A DNA stretch of 64,000 nucleotides from RYN-230 sp963704995 (GCA_963704995.1 CAVPIM010000009.1:186001-250000), one strand, 5' to 3'. Numbered from the stretch's first letter, positions 28,237-37,513 are shown. Notes: generated by a model from the sequence alone, not told the origin. Translations and numbers: made by a program.

Positions 28237-29649
28237 ATGACTGAGGAGGCCCGGCGCAGGGTCGTGGTCGTCGGCGGCGGGTTCGCCGGGTTGTTCGCGG
28301 TTCGCGCGCTGCGCCGGGCGCCGGTCTCGGTCACCCTCATCGACCGGGCCGAGCATCACCTGTTCCAGCCCTTGCTGTACCAGTGCGCGACCGGGATCCT
28401 GTCCGAGGGCAAGATCGCCGCCCCGCTGCGCGAGGTGCTCCGCAAGCACGCCAACGTCGAGTGCGTGATGGCCGAGGCCACCGGCATCGACACCGGCGGG
28501 CGCCGGGTGCACGCCAAGCGGCCGCTGGGCCAGTCCCTGGAGTTCGGCTACGACTACCTGATCGTGGCGGCCGGGGTCCAGCAGTCGTACTTCGGGCACG
28601 ACGAGTTCGGGCTGTTCGCGCCGGGGATGAAATCGATCGCGGACGCGCTGACGATCCGCCGCCGGGTGTTCGGCGCGTTCGAGATGGCCGAGAGCTCGAC
28701 CAGCCACGACGAGGCCCGGCACTGGCTCACGTTCGCACTGGTCGGCGCGGGCCCGACCGGGGTGGAGCTGGCCGGGCAGATCCGCGAGCTGGCCACCCGG
28801 ACGCTGCGCGCCGAGTTCCGCCACATCCTCCCGCAGGACGCGCGGGTGCTGCTGTTCGACGGCGGGGAGGCCCCGCTGGCCTCGTTCGGCCCGGTCCTGT
28901 CGGCCCAGGCCGCCGGGGCGCTGCGCAAGCTCGGGGTCGAGCAGCATATGCACTCGATCGTGACCAAGGTGGACCTGACCGGCCTGGAGGTGCGCGGCCC
29001 GGACGGCGAGGTAACCCGGCACGACGTGGGCACCGTGCTGTGGACGGCCGGGGTCGAGGCCCCGCCGCTGGCCACCGCGGTCGCCACCGCGACCGGGGCG
29101 CAGCAGGACCGCTGCGGGCGCATCCTCGTGCAGCCGGACCTGACCATCGCGGGGCACCCGGAGATCATGGTGACCGGCGACATGATGAACCGGGACGGGC
29201 TGCCCGGGGTGGCCGAGGTGGCCATGCAGGCCGGCCTGTACTCCGCGCGGCGGATCAAGCGTGAGCTGGCCGGCCAGCCGCCCGGCAAGCCGTTCCGCTA
29301 CCGCGACCTGGGCTCGGCCGCCTACGTGTCACGGGGCAACGCGGTGGTCTCGGTGGGCCGGCTGCACCTGCACGGGTTCCTGGGCTGGTGGGCGTGGCTG
29401 GTCATCCACATCGGCTTCATGACCGGCTTCCGCAACCGCTTCGGCGCCGTCGCGTCCTGGTGGTTCGCGTTCACCCGGGACCTGCGCCGCGAGCGCACGT
29501 TCACCAGCCGCGACGTCGGTGTGCTGCGCGACGTCTACGGCGCGGGCACCGAGCAGCTTATTTCCGCAACGAAGACCGCCGGGGCGCCGGGGCCTTCGGA
29601 TCCCGCGGGCCGGGCGGGGCCGGGCCAGCGCGCTCCTGGCGCCCCGTGA
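28237..29649 (+). CDS. ndh: Type II NADH dehydrogenase-like FAD oxidoreductase
   Basis: Non-proton-pumping NADH:quinone oxidoreductase family, 470 residues. The FAD-binding GxGxxG is VVVVGGGFAGLFAVRAL at the N-terminus. HHLFQPLLYQCATGILSEG is the typical NDH-2 substrate region. The NADH-binding Rossmann is FALVGAGPTGVELAGQI, and the C-terminal FAD contact is VTGDMMNRDGLPGVAEVAMQ. A C-terminal hydrophobic or amphipathic part (WWAWLVIHIGFMTGF) would anchor it to the membrane. It probably shares a transcript with zwf. Confidence 0.9.
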   Translation: MTEEARRRVVVVGGGFAGLFAVRALRRAPVSVTLIDRAEHHLFQPLLYQCATGILSEGKIAAPLREVLRKHANVECVMAEATGIDTGGRRVHAKRPLGQSLEFGYDYLIVAAGVQQSYFGHDEFGLFAPGMKSIADALTIRRRVFGAFEMAESSTSHDEARHWLTFALVGAGPTGVELAGQIRELATRTLRAEFRHILPQDARVLLFDGGEAPLASFGPVLSAQAAGALRKLGVEQHMHSIVTKVDLTGLEVRGPDGEVTRHDVGTVLWTAGVEAPPLATAVATATGAQQDRCGRILVQPDLTIAGHPEIMVTGDMMNRDGLPGVAEVAMQAGLYSARRIKRELAGQPPGKPFRYRDLGSAAYVSRGNAVVSVGRLHLHGFLGWWAWLVIHIGFMTGFRNRFGAVASWWFAFTRDLRRERTFTSRDVGVLRDVYGAGTEQLISATKTAGAPGPSDPAGRAGPGQRAPGAP

Positions 29650-29660
29650 CGCACGCTCGC

Positions 29661-30671
29661 TCAGGGCAGCTTCACGTAGTCCTCCCGCCGGGCGACCCCG
29701 CTGACCGCGTCGCCGAGCAGGTAGCGGCGCACGTTCCCGGCCGCCTGCCGCACCGCGTGGTGCATGATCCCCGGGACATCCCCGGAGTTGTGCGGGGAGC
29801 CGAGCAGGTTGGGCAGCTCGAAGAACGGATACCCGGTGCGGAACGGCGCGCCGTCGCGCGGCTCGTCCCACCACGCGTCGATGCCCGCCGAGAAACCCGG
29901 GTTGGCCTTCAGGTGCTCGTACAGGGCCCGCTCGTGCACGATCGCGCCGCGGGCCACGTTGACCAGGATGGCCTTCTCCTTCATCAGGCCCAGCTCGCGG
30001 GCGCCGATCAGGCCGCGCGTGCCCGCGGTCAGCGGGACGCCGATGACCAGCACGTCCGCGGCGGCCAGCACCCGGTCCAGGTCGTCGAGGGTGCCGCAGA
30101 ACTCGACCGGCTCGGTGGTGGTGCCGCTGCTGTTGATGGCGTGGATCCGTGCCCCGAACGCCCGCATCAGCCGGGCCGTGGCCTGGCCGATGCCGCCGAA
30201 GCCGAGGATCGCGCACACCGCGCCGTCCAGGGTGACGTTGGGGGCGGCACGGTCCCACTGGCCGCGGTCCCACTGGCCGCGGGCCAGGGCCGCGTTCTCC
30301 TGCGGGAGCCGCTTGGCCAGGCTGAGCACCATGGCCATGACGTGCTCGGCGATGGGGTGCGCGTACGCGCCGACGTTCCCGGCCACCATGATGTCCGGGG
30401 CGATCGCGCCGAAGTCCACGGTGTCCAGGCCGGCCGCCAGCAGCTGGATGAACCGCAGCCCGGGGGCGCTTTGCAGCACGCCGGCGGGTACCTCCTGCCG
30501 CAGCCGCAGCCCGATCAGCACTTCCGCCTGGCGCAGCACGCCCGCCTGCTCGTCCTCCGCCATCCCGGCGGTATAGCTGAGGGTGGCCAGGTCGCCGAGA
30601 ACGTCGGCGATGATCGAGGTGTTTTGGCCGTCCACCGGGTAGCTCACCGCTACCAGCCGCTCGTGGGCCAT
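29661..30671 (-). CDS. D-isomer-specific 2-hydroxyacid dehydrogenase
   Basis: NAD(P)-dependent oxidoreductase interconverting 2-keto and D-2-hydroxy acids. The cofactor motif is ILGFGGIGQATARLMRAFGA. Catalytic Arg lies in NVARGAIV, Glu in DAWWDEPRDG and His in GSPHNSGD. Length 336 residues from the ATG at 30671, which is preceded by AGGAAAGAGG. It diverges from the cyclase-family gene across only 38 bp, so their promoters must overlap. Substrate not predictable. Confidence 0.9.
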   Translation of the reverse strand: MAHERLVAVSYPVDGQNTSIIADVLGDLATLSYTAGMAEDEQAGVLRQAEVLIGLRLRQEVPAGVLQSAPGLRFIQLLAAGLDTVDFGAIAPDIMVAGNVGAYAHPIAEHVMAMVLSLAKRLPQENAALARGQWDRGQWDRAAPNVTLDGAVCAILGFGGIGQATARLMRAFGARIHAINSSGTTTEPVEFCGTLDDLDRVLAAADVLVIGVPLTAGTRGLIGARELGLMKEKAILVNVARGAIVHERALYEHLKANPGFSAGIDAWWDEPRDGAPFRTGYPFFELPNLLGSPHNSGDVPGIMHHAVRQAAGNVRRYLLGDAVSGVARREDYVKLP

Positions 30672-30709
30672 CGAGCCTCTTTCCTTACGTCCTGCCTGTG
30701 GGGGGTCTG

Positions 30710-31678
30710 ATGCCAAACCCCGGTACGCCAAACCCCGGTACGCCGAAGCACCGTGACCAGCCTGTCATGACCGAGGCCGGCTTCCGTGAACTGTATGACC
30801 GGCTGCGGGCCCGGCGCCCCTGGGGGCCGCAGGACCGGCGCGGGGCCCTCAACTACCTCACCCCGGCGGAAGTGCTCGCGGCCATGGCCGAGGTCCGGCT
30901 GGGCCGCACGGTGAGCCTGGAGTCCCCGGTGGTGGACCGGGTCACGGAGGACAACCCCGACCCGGCGCACCATCCGATGACCGGGACCGCCGACGACGCC
31001 AAGCCCGGCGGGCTGTCCTTCGCCATGGACCGGATCGAGATGAACGTGCACGGCAACGCGGACAGCCACATGGACGCGCTGTGCCACGTGATGTACGACG
31101 GGATGCTCTACAACGGGGTGCCGGCCAGCACCGTCAGCTCGAAGGGAGCCGCGGAGCTGACCATCGAGGTGGCCGGGGACGGCGTGGTCGGCCGGGGCGT
31201 GCTGCTCGACATCCCGCGGCTGCGCGGGGTGCCGTGGCTGGAGCCGGGCGACTTCGTGACCACCGACGACCTGATCGCCGCGGAGCAGGCCCAGCAGGTC
31301 CGGGTGGGCCAGGGTGACCTCCTTTTCGTCCGGGTCGGCCACCGGCGGCGGCGCAACGAACTCGGCCCGTGGGACGCGGCCCGGGCCCGCGCGGGGCTGC
31401 ACCCGGCCGCGATGGAGTTCGTGGCCGACCGGCGGGTCGCGCTGCTGGGCAGCGACAGCAACAACGACACGGCCGGCGGCGCCGCGGACCGGGTGAAGTT
31501 CCCGGTGCACGTGCTGGCCATCAACGCGCTCGGCATGCACCTGCTGGACTACCTGCAGTTCGCGGAGCTGGTCCCGGCCTGCGAGGAGGCGGGCCGGTGG
31601 TCGTTCCTGTGCGTCATCGCGCCGCTGCGGCTGCACGCGGGGACGGGATCGCCGGTCAATCCCATCGCCATCCTGTAG
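30710..31678 (+). CDS. Cyclase-family metal hydrolase
   Basis: Cyclase superfamily (PF04199, kynurenine formamidase-like), usually Zn- or Mn-dependent amide or lactone hydrolases. The metal motif normally HxGTHxDxPxH appears as HGNADSHMDALCHVMYDG. The ATG at 30710 is preferred because GGGGGG precedes it. It adds a short NPGTPNPGTP repeat, while ATG 30767 lacks a ribosome site. Length 322 residues. The 3' end overlaps the convergent DUF389 gene by 23 bp. Confidence 0.86.
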   Translation: MPNPGTPNPGTPKHRDQPVMTEAGFRELYDRLRARRPWGPQDRRGALNYLTPAEVLAAMAEVRLGRTVSLESPVVDRVTEDNPDPAHHPMTGTADDAKPGGLSFAMDRIEMNVHGNADSHMDALCHVMYDGMLYNGVPASTVSSKGAAELTIEVAGDGVVGRGVLLDIPRLRGVPWLEPGDFVTTDDLIAAEQAQQVRVGQGDLLFVRVGHRRRRNELGPWDAARARAGLHPAAMEFVADRRVALLGSDSNNDTAGGAADRVKFPVHVLAINALGMHLLDYLQFAELVPACEEAGRWSFLCVIAPLRLHAGTGSPVNPIAIL

Positions 31679-32612
31679 CGCCCTCATCCGGCCCGGCCAG
31701 CCGGTGCCAGATACCCCGCTGCGCGCTCAGCCCGGCCGCGCCGACCACGATCAGGATCACCACGTTCAGCAGCAGCTGGTAGAGCGAGCCGGCCGCGTCG
31801 TGCCAGCTGGCGAAGGCGACGGACAAGCCGATGGACGCGGCCGCCGGGATGGTCGTGACCGAGATGAACACGCCGATCAGCGCGTTGGCCCGCGACTCGG
31901 TGAGCGAGACCACCCCGACGATCCCGGCCAGGACCGCCACGATGACGGAAAAGACGTTCGGAGAGTTGATCAGCTCCGCCACCGGCCGTGCCCCGTGCAG
32001 GAAGGCGTCGGGGGCCAGGCCGGCGCCGTGGATGGCCAGCGCGAACAGGAACGTCACGACGACCGCGGCGGAGAAGCCGCGGCCCAGCGCGGTCAGCGCC
32101 TCGTAGACCAGTGGCCCGTCCCGCTGGCTGCAGCCCAGCGCGGCCGCGATGATCGCGTAGTACTCCGGGCCGACCACCATGGCCCCGACGACCAGGATCT
32201 GCGAGTTGGTCAGGATGCCCACGGCCGCGATCAGCCCGGCCAGGACCAGCAGGACGTAGAAGCTCGGCGGGTAGGTCGCGTTGGCGCGGATCGTGCCCTC
32301 GACCACGGCCCAGACCGGGATACGCTCGCGGCGCGCGTAGCGCCGGGTCTGCGTGGCGCTCCGCGGCCCGTCCAGGGCCACATGCCCCTCGCCGACCATG
32401 ACCGAGCCGCGGGTGTTCAGGTCCAGCCGGCGCAGCTGCCGCAGTACCGGGTTAGCCGACTCGTTCAGCAGGTCGAACTGCACCGCGTCGCCCTCCGGGG
32501 AGGTGGCCGTGCCCGGGAGCACCACCAGGTTGCGCACCCCCGGCTCGGCGGCCAGCGCGGTCACCAGCCGCGGCGTCAGATCCTGCGGGCTTACCACGCG
32601 CACGTGGAGCAC
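31656..32612 (-). CDS. DUF389-family membrane protein
   Basis: 318 residues: a cytoplasmic N-terminal domain of about 110 residues (MLHVRVVSPQDLTPRLVTAL), then six or seven transmembrane helices with the DUF389 hallmark ILTNSQILVVGAMVVGPEYY and SLTESRANALIGVFISVTTIPAA. Function unknown (the family was once called TIGR00341). The GTG start is preceded by GGAGG eight bases upstream. The gene product is normal in length. Confidence 0.9.
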   Translation of the reverse strand: MLHVRVVSPQDLTPRLVTALAAEPGVRNLVVLPGTATSPEGDAVQFDLLNESANPVLRQLRRLDLNTRGSVMVGEGHVALDGPRSATQTRRYARRERIPVWAVVEGTIRANATYPPSFYVLLVLAGLIAAVGILTNSQILVVGAMVVGPEYYAIIAAALGCSQRDGPLVYEALTALGRGFSAAVVVTFLFALAIHGAGLAPDAFLHGARPVAELINSPNVFSVIVAVLAGIVGVVSLTESRANALIGVFISVTTIPAAASIGLSVAFASWHDAAGSLYQLLLNVVILIVVGAAGLSAQRGIWHRLAGPDEGATGWRWD

Positions 32613-32709
32613 CCAGCCGTCCTCCGTTCTCTCGGGCCGGCCAGGCCGGGCCGCCCCACGCCGTGCCGGCCCGGGCGGTGCCGGCCAGGCACCGCCCGGA
32701 CAGGTGGTG

Positions 32710-34185
32710 CTACACGCCGCGCTCGGCGACCATCCGGCCGGACGCGATGGCCGCGGTGAAGGCCTGGTGGTCGCGCTCGTTCTGGTCCGCGTACGCGGCG
32801 GCGAACTCCGCGATCGCGTTCTCGAACACGTCCGACGCGCCCAGGTAGGAGGCGATGGCGATCTCGTCGCCGGACCGCGCGTGCGCCCGGGCCAGGGTCA
32901 GCCCGCACAGCTCCCCGTAGAGCCGCAGGCCGCGCGGGATCATGCCGGCGATGTCGACCGAGAACTTCCAGTCCCGCAGCTGCCGGATGTAGAAGTCGCG
33001 GGACTTGCCGTCCAGCCCCGCGGGGACCCGCTGCCAGCCCAGGAAGATGTCGCTGGCCGCCTGCATCAGCCGCTGGCCGTTCACCACCCGCTCGCCCTGG
33101 TTGACGTACCTGCTGGCCCCGGTGAAGCGGGCGAGCACCGAGTCCTCGGCCTCCTTGACCTGGAGGAAGAGCGGGTCGGAGTCGTCACGGCCGAGCATCA
33201 GGATGATCCAGCAGCGGGTGCCCACGCTGCCCACCCCGACCACCTTGCGAGCCATGTCGGCGAACTCGTACTGCTCGAGCAGCACCCGGCGGTCGGCCTG
33301 CAGTGTCCGCCGGTACTTGCCGATGAGGTCCTTCAGTTCCTTCTCGAGGTCGACGGCCCGGTCCAGCTCACCGAGCAGGTCGCGGAACGGGACGATGACC
33401 GGCGGGTCGGAAATGATCCGCGGCCGCCCGTCCTCGATCCGGGTCAGCTTGCCCAGCTCCTGCATGCTGTCCCGGGTCCGGGCCTTGGCCAGCCCCTTGT
33501 CCAGCTTCTTGCGCTGGGTCTCCTTGAGCATGCCGTCGAACCTGGCCCGGAACTCGTCCATGTCCACCGTGGTGTACCAGACTTCCAGGTTGCCCTGCCC
33601 GGCCAGGGTCCGCATGACCTGCCGGTAGCGCGCGGCCGAGGCCAGCACGATCTTCTTGCGGTCCTTGTCGCTGAACCCGTTCTCCCGCGCGGCCACCTCC
33701 AGGCTGGCCGCCAGCCGCTTCACGTCCCACTCCCACGGCCCGGGCACCGTCTCGTCGAAGTCGTTGACGTCGAAGATGAGCTTGCGCTCGGGCGAGCCGA
33801 ACAGGCCGAAGTTGGACAGGTGCGCGTCCCCGCACGCCTGGACGTAGAGGCCGGTGGCCGGGGTGCCGGCCAGGTCGCTGGCCATGGGCAGCGCCGCGCC
33901 GCGGTAGTAGGTGAACGGGGTCTCCATCATCCGGCCGTAGCGCACCGGAACCAGGTCCGGGACCCGCGACTTGCCCTGTGAGATCAGCAGCTCGACCGGG
34001 TCGGGCCGGTCCGCGGGCGGCTGCCACTGGGCATGGCTCTCGCGCGGCACCTCGGCCCGCGCCGCCTTGCCACGGACCCGGCGCTCTTCGGGAGTCATCC
34101 GCCGTTGCGGCGCTTCCAGCCCGGTCGCCGGGCTGCGGCGCATGACCACGGTCCGGCGCGCCCCTTCGGGGACTCCCGCGGGCAT
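32710..34185 (-). CDS. DUF2252 domain protein (kinase-like fold)
   Basis: 491 residues. Characteristic segments are RYGRMMETPFTYYRGAALPM, GDAHLSNFGLFGSPERKLIF and DVNDFDETVPGPWEWDVKRL, the latter resembling the catalytic HxDxxxxN and DFD elements of aminoglycoside-phosphotransferase-like kinases. The substrate is unknown. The ATG at 34185 has no ribosome site, and the frame stays open upstream through a Ser/Thr/Arg/Ala-rich stretch. The real gene may therefore start at 34793 with a frameshift near 34385 (see the next entry). Confidence 0.85.
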   Translation of the reverse strand: MPAGVPEGARRTVVMRRSPATGLEAPQRRMTPEERRVRGKAARAEVPRESHAQWQPPADRPDPVELLISQGKSRVPDLVPVRYGRMMETPFTYYRGAALPMASDLAGTPATGLYVQACGDAHLSNFGLFGSPERKLIFDVNDFDETVPGPWEWDVKRLAASLEVAARENGFSDKDRKKIVLASAARYRQVMRTLAGQGNLEVWYTTVDMDEFRARFDGMLKETQRKKLDKGLAKARTRDSMQELGKLTRIEDGRPRIISDPPVIVPFRDLLGELDRAVDLEKELKDLIGKYRRTLQADRRVLLEQYEFADMARKVVGVGSVGTRCWIILMLGRDDSDPLFLQVKEAEDSVLARFTGASRYVNQGERVVNGQRLMQAASDIFLGWQRVPAGLDGKSRDFYIRQLRDWKFSVDIAGMIPRGLRLYGELCGLTLARAHARSGDEIAIASYLGASDVFENAIAEFAAAYADQNERDHQAFTAAIASGRMVAERGV

Positions 34186-34793
34186 CGTGGTGACGGCGCC
34201 GTTCTGGGCCGCGGCGGTGCGCGCCGGCGTGCCCCGCGCGGTGGACCGCGTCGTGCTCCGGGAGGACCCTCGCGCCGTGCTGCTCGTGCTAGTGCGGCTC
34301 GTGCTAGTGCGGCTCGTGCTAGTGCGGCTCGCGCTGGCCCGGCTCGCACTGGCCGGGCTCGCACTGGCCCGGCTGCTGCCGGCGCACTGCCCGCTGGCCG
34401 GCTGGCGGTGGACCTGGTGGCGGTCGGACGGCTGGCCGTGGACCGGCTGGCCGCTGGGCGGCTGGCCGCCGGCTTGGCCGCGGCGGGCTTGGCCGCGGCG
34501 GGCTTGGCCGCGGCGGGCTTGGCCGCCGTCGCCTTAGCCGCGGTGGCCTTGGCCGCGGCGGGCTTGGCCGCCGTCGCCTTAGCCGCGGTGGCCTTGGCCG
34601 CCGCCGGCTTGGCGGAGGCCGGTGTGGCGCGCGTGGCGCCGGGCCGGCTGGCCGTGGCCTGGCCGGCGGTGCTCCTGGCGCCCGCGGCCCGCGCTGGCTT
34701 GCTGCCCGCCGTCTTGCCCGCGGCGGCCTGGGTTCCGGTGGCTTTGGCGGCCGTGGTCCTGCTCGCGGACGCCTTGCGCTGTGCCTCTGTCAT
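34095..34793 (-). CDS. Histone H1-like Ala/Lys/Pro-rich ORF, probable N-terminus of the DUF2252 gene
   Basis: Begins MTEAQRKASASRTTAAKATG with AGGAG just upstream of the ATG, then tandem five-residue units of the type KATAA, KPAAA and SRPTA. This resembles the low-complexity tails of bacterial H1-like nucleoid proteins. Past ~34385 the frame becomes Arg/Ala-rich and unlikely, while the DUF2252 frame gives matching SASR/STSRT repeats. A net -1 shift there would join both into one protein of about 695 residues. As read, the frame ends at 34095. Confidence 0.5.
   Translation of the reverse strand: MTEAQRKASASRTTAAKATGTQAAAGKTAGSKPARAAGARSTAGQATASRPGATRATPASAKPAAAKATAAKATAAKPAAAKATAAKATAAKPAAAKPAAAKPAAAKPAASRPAASRSTASRPTATRSTASRPAGSAPAAAGPVRARPVRAGPARAALARAALARAALARAARREGPPGARRGPPRGARRRAPPRPRTAPSPRCPRESPKGRAGPWSCAAARRPGWKRRNGG
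34282..34371. repeat. Six tandem 15-bp units
   Basis: Three exact copies of GCTCGTGCTAGTGCG followed by three diverged copies (GCTCGCGCTGGCCCG and relatives). They encode five-residue Ser/Thr/Arg units on the minus strand in the DUF2252 frame. Confidence 0.85.
34471..34620. repeat. Ten tandem 15-bp units
   Basis: Units GGCTTGGCCGCGGCG and close variants (GCCTTAGCCGCGGTG, GGCTTGGCCGCCGTC), encoding KATAA/KPAAA repeats on the minus strand in the H1-like segment. Confidence 0.88.
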
Positions 34794-35045
34794 GAGCTCC
34801 TGTCCTCCCTTGACCGCGGGCCCGGGGTGGTCCCCGTGTCCATGACCGCGCGAGGCGGATGCCGGCCTTATCCAACTCACCCTCGCCGCTGGCGGTGCGC
34901 GTCGCATCACCCCCGGGGGATGACGACGATTCCCCGGCCGGCCAGTGAATCTGCGTAACAGGACGCGCCCGCCGGCCAGCCAGCGACCAGCCATCCAGAG
35001 GGCCGCCTGCGCGGCGGACGCGGCCTCGTCACCGGAGGCCTGCGC

Positions 35046-36962
35046 ATGTCCCGACCGATCGAGGATTACGCACTGGTCGGCGACCTGCAGTCCGCCGCGC
35101 TGGTGAGCCGGGACGGTTCCATCGACTGGCTGTGCCTGCCCCGCTTCGACTCGGAGGCCTGCTTCGCCGCGCTGCTGGGCGACGAGCGGCACGGGTACTG
35201 GCAGATCGCCCCGGCCCGCGAGATCACCCGGGTCAGCCGCCGCTACCGGCCCGGCACCCTGATCCTGGAGACCGAGTTCGCCACCGCGTCCGGTGTCGTC
35301 CGCCTTATCGACTGCATGCCGCCGAGGGGCACCGACCCGGTGCTGATCCGGCTGATCGAAGGGGTGGCCGGACGGGTTGACATGCGGATGACGCTCGCCG
35401 CGCGCTTCGAGTACGGGCAGACCCTCCCCCGCGTCCGGCAGCAGGACGGCGCCCGGCGGCTGGCGGCCGGCTCGCAGTCGCTGTGGGTCTTCAGCCCGCT
35501 CAAGATGCACACCCGCGACGCGGACCTGGTCGCCCGTTTCCCGGTCAGCGAGGGTGACCGGATCCCGGTGGCGGCGGTCTGGCGGCCGTCCCACCGGCCG
35601 GCGCCTACGCCCCCGCCGGCCAGTGCGCTGGTCGAGCAGACCGGCCTCTGGTGGCGGACCTGGGTGGCGGGCTTGCGCCGGGTGGACGCGGGCGAAGGTG
35701 AGGGCCAGGACGCGGTGCTCCGCTCACTGATCACGCTCAAGGCGCTCAGCTACGCGCCGACCGGCGGGCTGATCGCCGCGCCGACCACGTCGCTCCCCCA
35801 GCAGTCCTCCGGGATGCGCAACTGGGACTACCGCTACTGCTGGGTCCGCGACGCCGCCGACGCGGTCGACGTGTTCCTGGCGGTCGGCGCCGACGAGGAG
35901 GCGGCCAGCCTGCTGAACTGGCTCAGTCATGCCGTGGGCGGCCCGGCGGCGCAAGTCCAGCCGGTGTACCGGGTCGCCGGCGAGCGGCGGATACCGGAGA
36001 TGGAGGCCTCCTGGCTGCCCGGGTACGAGAACGCCCAGCCGGTGCGGGTCGGCAACGCCGCCGCGGACGCGACCCAGCTCGGCACGTTCGGCGACGTGCT
36101 GCGGGCCCGGCTGGCCGGGCGGACCGCCGGCCTGCCGCGGTCCGCGGCGGGGGCGGCCGAGCCGCAGGACTCCGGGGCCATCCTCTCGTTCCTGGAGTCA
36201 CGCTGGCCGGAACCGGACGCGGGGATCTGGGAGATGCGCGCGCCGCACCGGCAGTTCGTCGACACCAAAGCGATGATCTGGACTGCCGCGGACTCGGCCG
36301 TCAAGATGATCGAGTCGTCCGGGGATCGCGAGCCGACCGCCGGGCGCTGGCGGCGGCTGCGCGCCGCCGTCCGCGCGGACGTGCTGCAACGCGGCTTCGA
36401 CCCGGACCGGAATACGTTCACCCAGCATTACGGCTCCGCCACGGTGGACGCCAGCCTGCTCCGCCTCCCGCTGCTCGGGTTCCTGTCGGCCGCCGATCCC
36501 CGGATGGCCGGGACGGTGCAGGCGATCTGCCGGGACCTGGACGACAGCGGCGTGCTGCTGCGTTATCAGGCCCGGCCGCCGACCGACACGGACGGGCTGC
36601 CGCCCGGTGCGGCCGGGTACCTGCCCGGCTCGTTCTGGCTGGCGCAGGCACTCGCGGCGGCGGGCCAGATGGAGCAGGCGCGCCGCGTCTACACGGCGCT
36701 ACTCGCGCTGCGCAACGACGTGGGGCTGCTGGCCGAGGGCTACGACCCGCTGCGCAGGCGGCTCGCGGGTAACTATCCGCTGGCCGGGCTCGCACATCGG
36801 ACTGATCATGACGGCCCGGGCTCTTACCCGCAACGGGCAGTTCGCCCGGTCTGGGTGATGTGCGGCGAGCCGCCCGGAGCCACCGTAGATCCCGGCCACC
36901 CCGGGCCCGTCCCGGGCTCCCGGGGGTGGCGGCCGCTGGAGCACACGGTCCCGGAGGCCTGA
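35046..36962 (+). CDS. GH15 glucoamylase/trehalase-like hydrolase, C-terminal frameshift
   Basis: Second GH15 enzyme in the window, paralogous to the one at 22-24 kb. Core motifs are YALVGDLQSAALVSRDGSID, NWDYRYCWVRDAADAVDVFL, and the catalytic regions EPDAGIWEMRAPHRQFVDTK and PGSFWLAQALAAAGQ. GGAGG precedes the ATG. Near 36786 the expected end of the fold (GSHIGLIMTARAL) lies in another frame ending at 36858. An extra G in GGGCTCG shifts the frame, so the printed last ~60 residues are likely artefact. The same GGGCTCG context marks the break in the first GH15 gene. The following STAS gene starts 6 bp after the as-read stop. Confidence 0.87.
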   Translation: MSRPIEDYALVGDLQSAALVSRDGSIDWLCLPRFDSEACFAALLGDERHGYWQIAPAREITRVSRRYRPGTLILETEFATASGVVRLIDCMPPRGTDPVLIRLIEGVAGRVDMRMTLAARFEYGQTLPRVRQQDGARRLAAGSQSLWVFSPLKMHTRDADLVARFPVSEGDRIPVAAVWRPSHRPAPTPPPASALVEQTGLWWRTWVAGLRRVDAGEGEGQDAVLRSLITLKALSYAPTGGLIAAPTTSLPQQSSGMRNWDYRYCWVRDAADAVDVFLAVGADEEAASLLNWLSHAVGGPAAQVQPVYRVAGERRIPEMEASWLPGYENAQPVRVGNAAADATQLGTFGDVLRARLAGRTAGLPRSAAGAAEPQDSGAILSFLESRWPEPDAGIWEMRAPHRQFVDTKAMIWTAADSAVKMIESSGDREPTAGRWRRLRAAVRADVLQRGFDPDRNTFTQHYGSATVDASLLRLPLLGFLSAADPRMAGTVQAICRDLDDSGVLLRYQARPPTDTDGLPPGAAGYLPGSFWLAQALAAAGQMEQARRVYTALLALRNDVGLLAEGYDPLRRRLAGNYPLAGLAHRTDHDGPGSYPQRAVRPVWVMCGEPPGATVDPGHPGPVPGSRGWRPLEHTVPEA

Positions 36963-36967
36963 CAGTG

Positions 36968-37513
36968 ATGAGCCGTCCGTTTTCCCTGCCGCTTCTCGCA
37001 CCGGAAGCACCCGGACGCCGGCTCGGTCGGGCCGCGGGGAAGTCCCGGTCGCGGGCGGCGGGAAGGTGGCGCAGCCGGGCCGCGGCCCGCCGGGCCCGGG
37101 CCCGTATCCAGATCCCGTACCTGGGCATGACCATGTCCCTGGATGGCTGCCAGGGCAGCGGACTGGCGGACGCCGTGATGCGCCGGGTGCTGGGCTGCGG
37201 CTGCCCGGTCGGGACGGTGGTCCTCGACCTCGGGGTAGCCGCCACCGTCGAGCCCGGGGCGTGCGCGGCGATCCTGCTGCTGCATCAGCGGCTGACCGCG
37301 ATCGGCACCCGGCTGCGGCTGGCGGCCAGCACCCGCGGGCTGGCCGACTGCCTGGCCGAAGCCGGGGTGGCCCAGCAACTCGGCCGGGACACGATTCATC
37401 CGAGCTTCCGCAGCGCCGTGCTCGCGGCCTACGCCGCGCAGCCCGGGCCGGGGCTCGCGGTGGGCCGGATACGGACCGAGCTGGAGATGCAGGCCGAGCT
37501 CATCGAGCTGTGA
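36968..37513 (+). CDS. STAS-like domain protein
   Basis: 181 residues. The basic, Arg/Ala-rich N-terminus (~45 residues) is followed by a region resembling STAS/anti-sigma-antagonist folds: TVVLDLGVAATVEPGACAAI, then LLHQRLTAIGTRLRLAASTRG and LADCLAEAGV. The usual phosphorylatable Ser of SpoIIAA-type proteins is not obvious (VEPGAC in place of DSSG), so it may not be phospho-switched. GGAGG lies about 10 bases before the ATG. Function uncertain. Confidence 0.6.
   Translation: MSRPFSLPLLAPEAPGRRLGRAAGKSRSRAAGRWRSRAAARRARARIQIPYLGMTMSLDGCQGSGLADAVMRRVLGCGCPVGTVVLDLGVAATVEPGACAAILLLHQRLTAIGTRLRLAASTRGLADCLAEAGVAQQLGRDTIHPSFRSAVLAAYAAQPGPGLAVGRIRTELEMQAELIEL

Noticed and set aside
34794..35594. 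Upstream extension of the H1-like frame opposite the second GH15 gene
   Set aside because: It lies antisense to the conserved GH15 N-terminus and has no start signal. The ATG at 34793 has a ribosome site.
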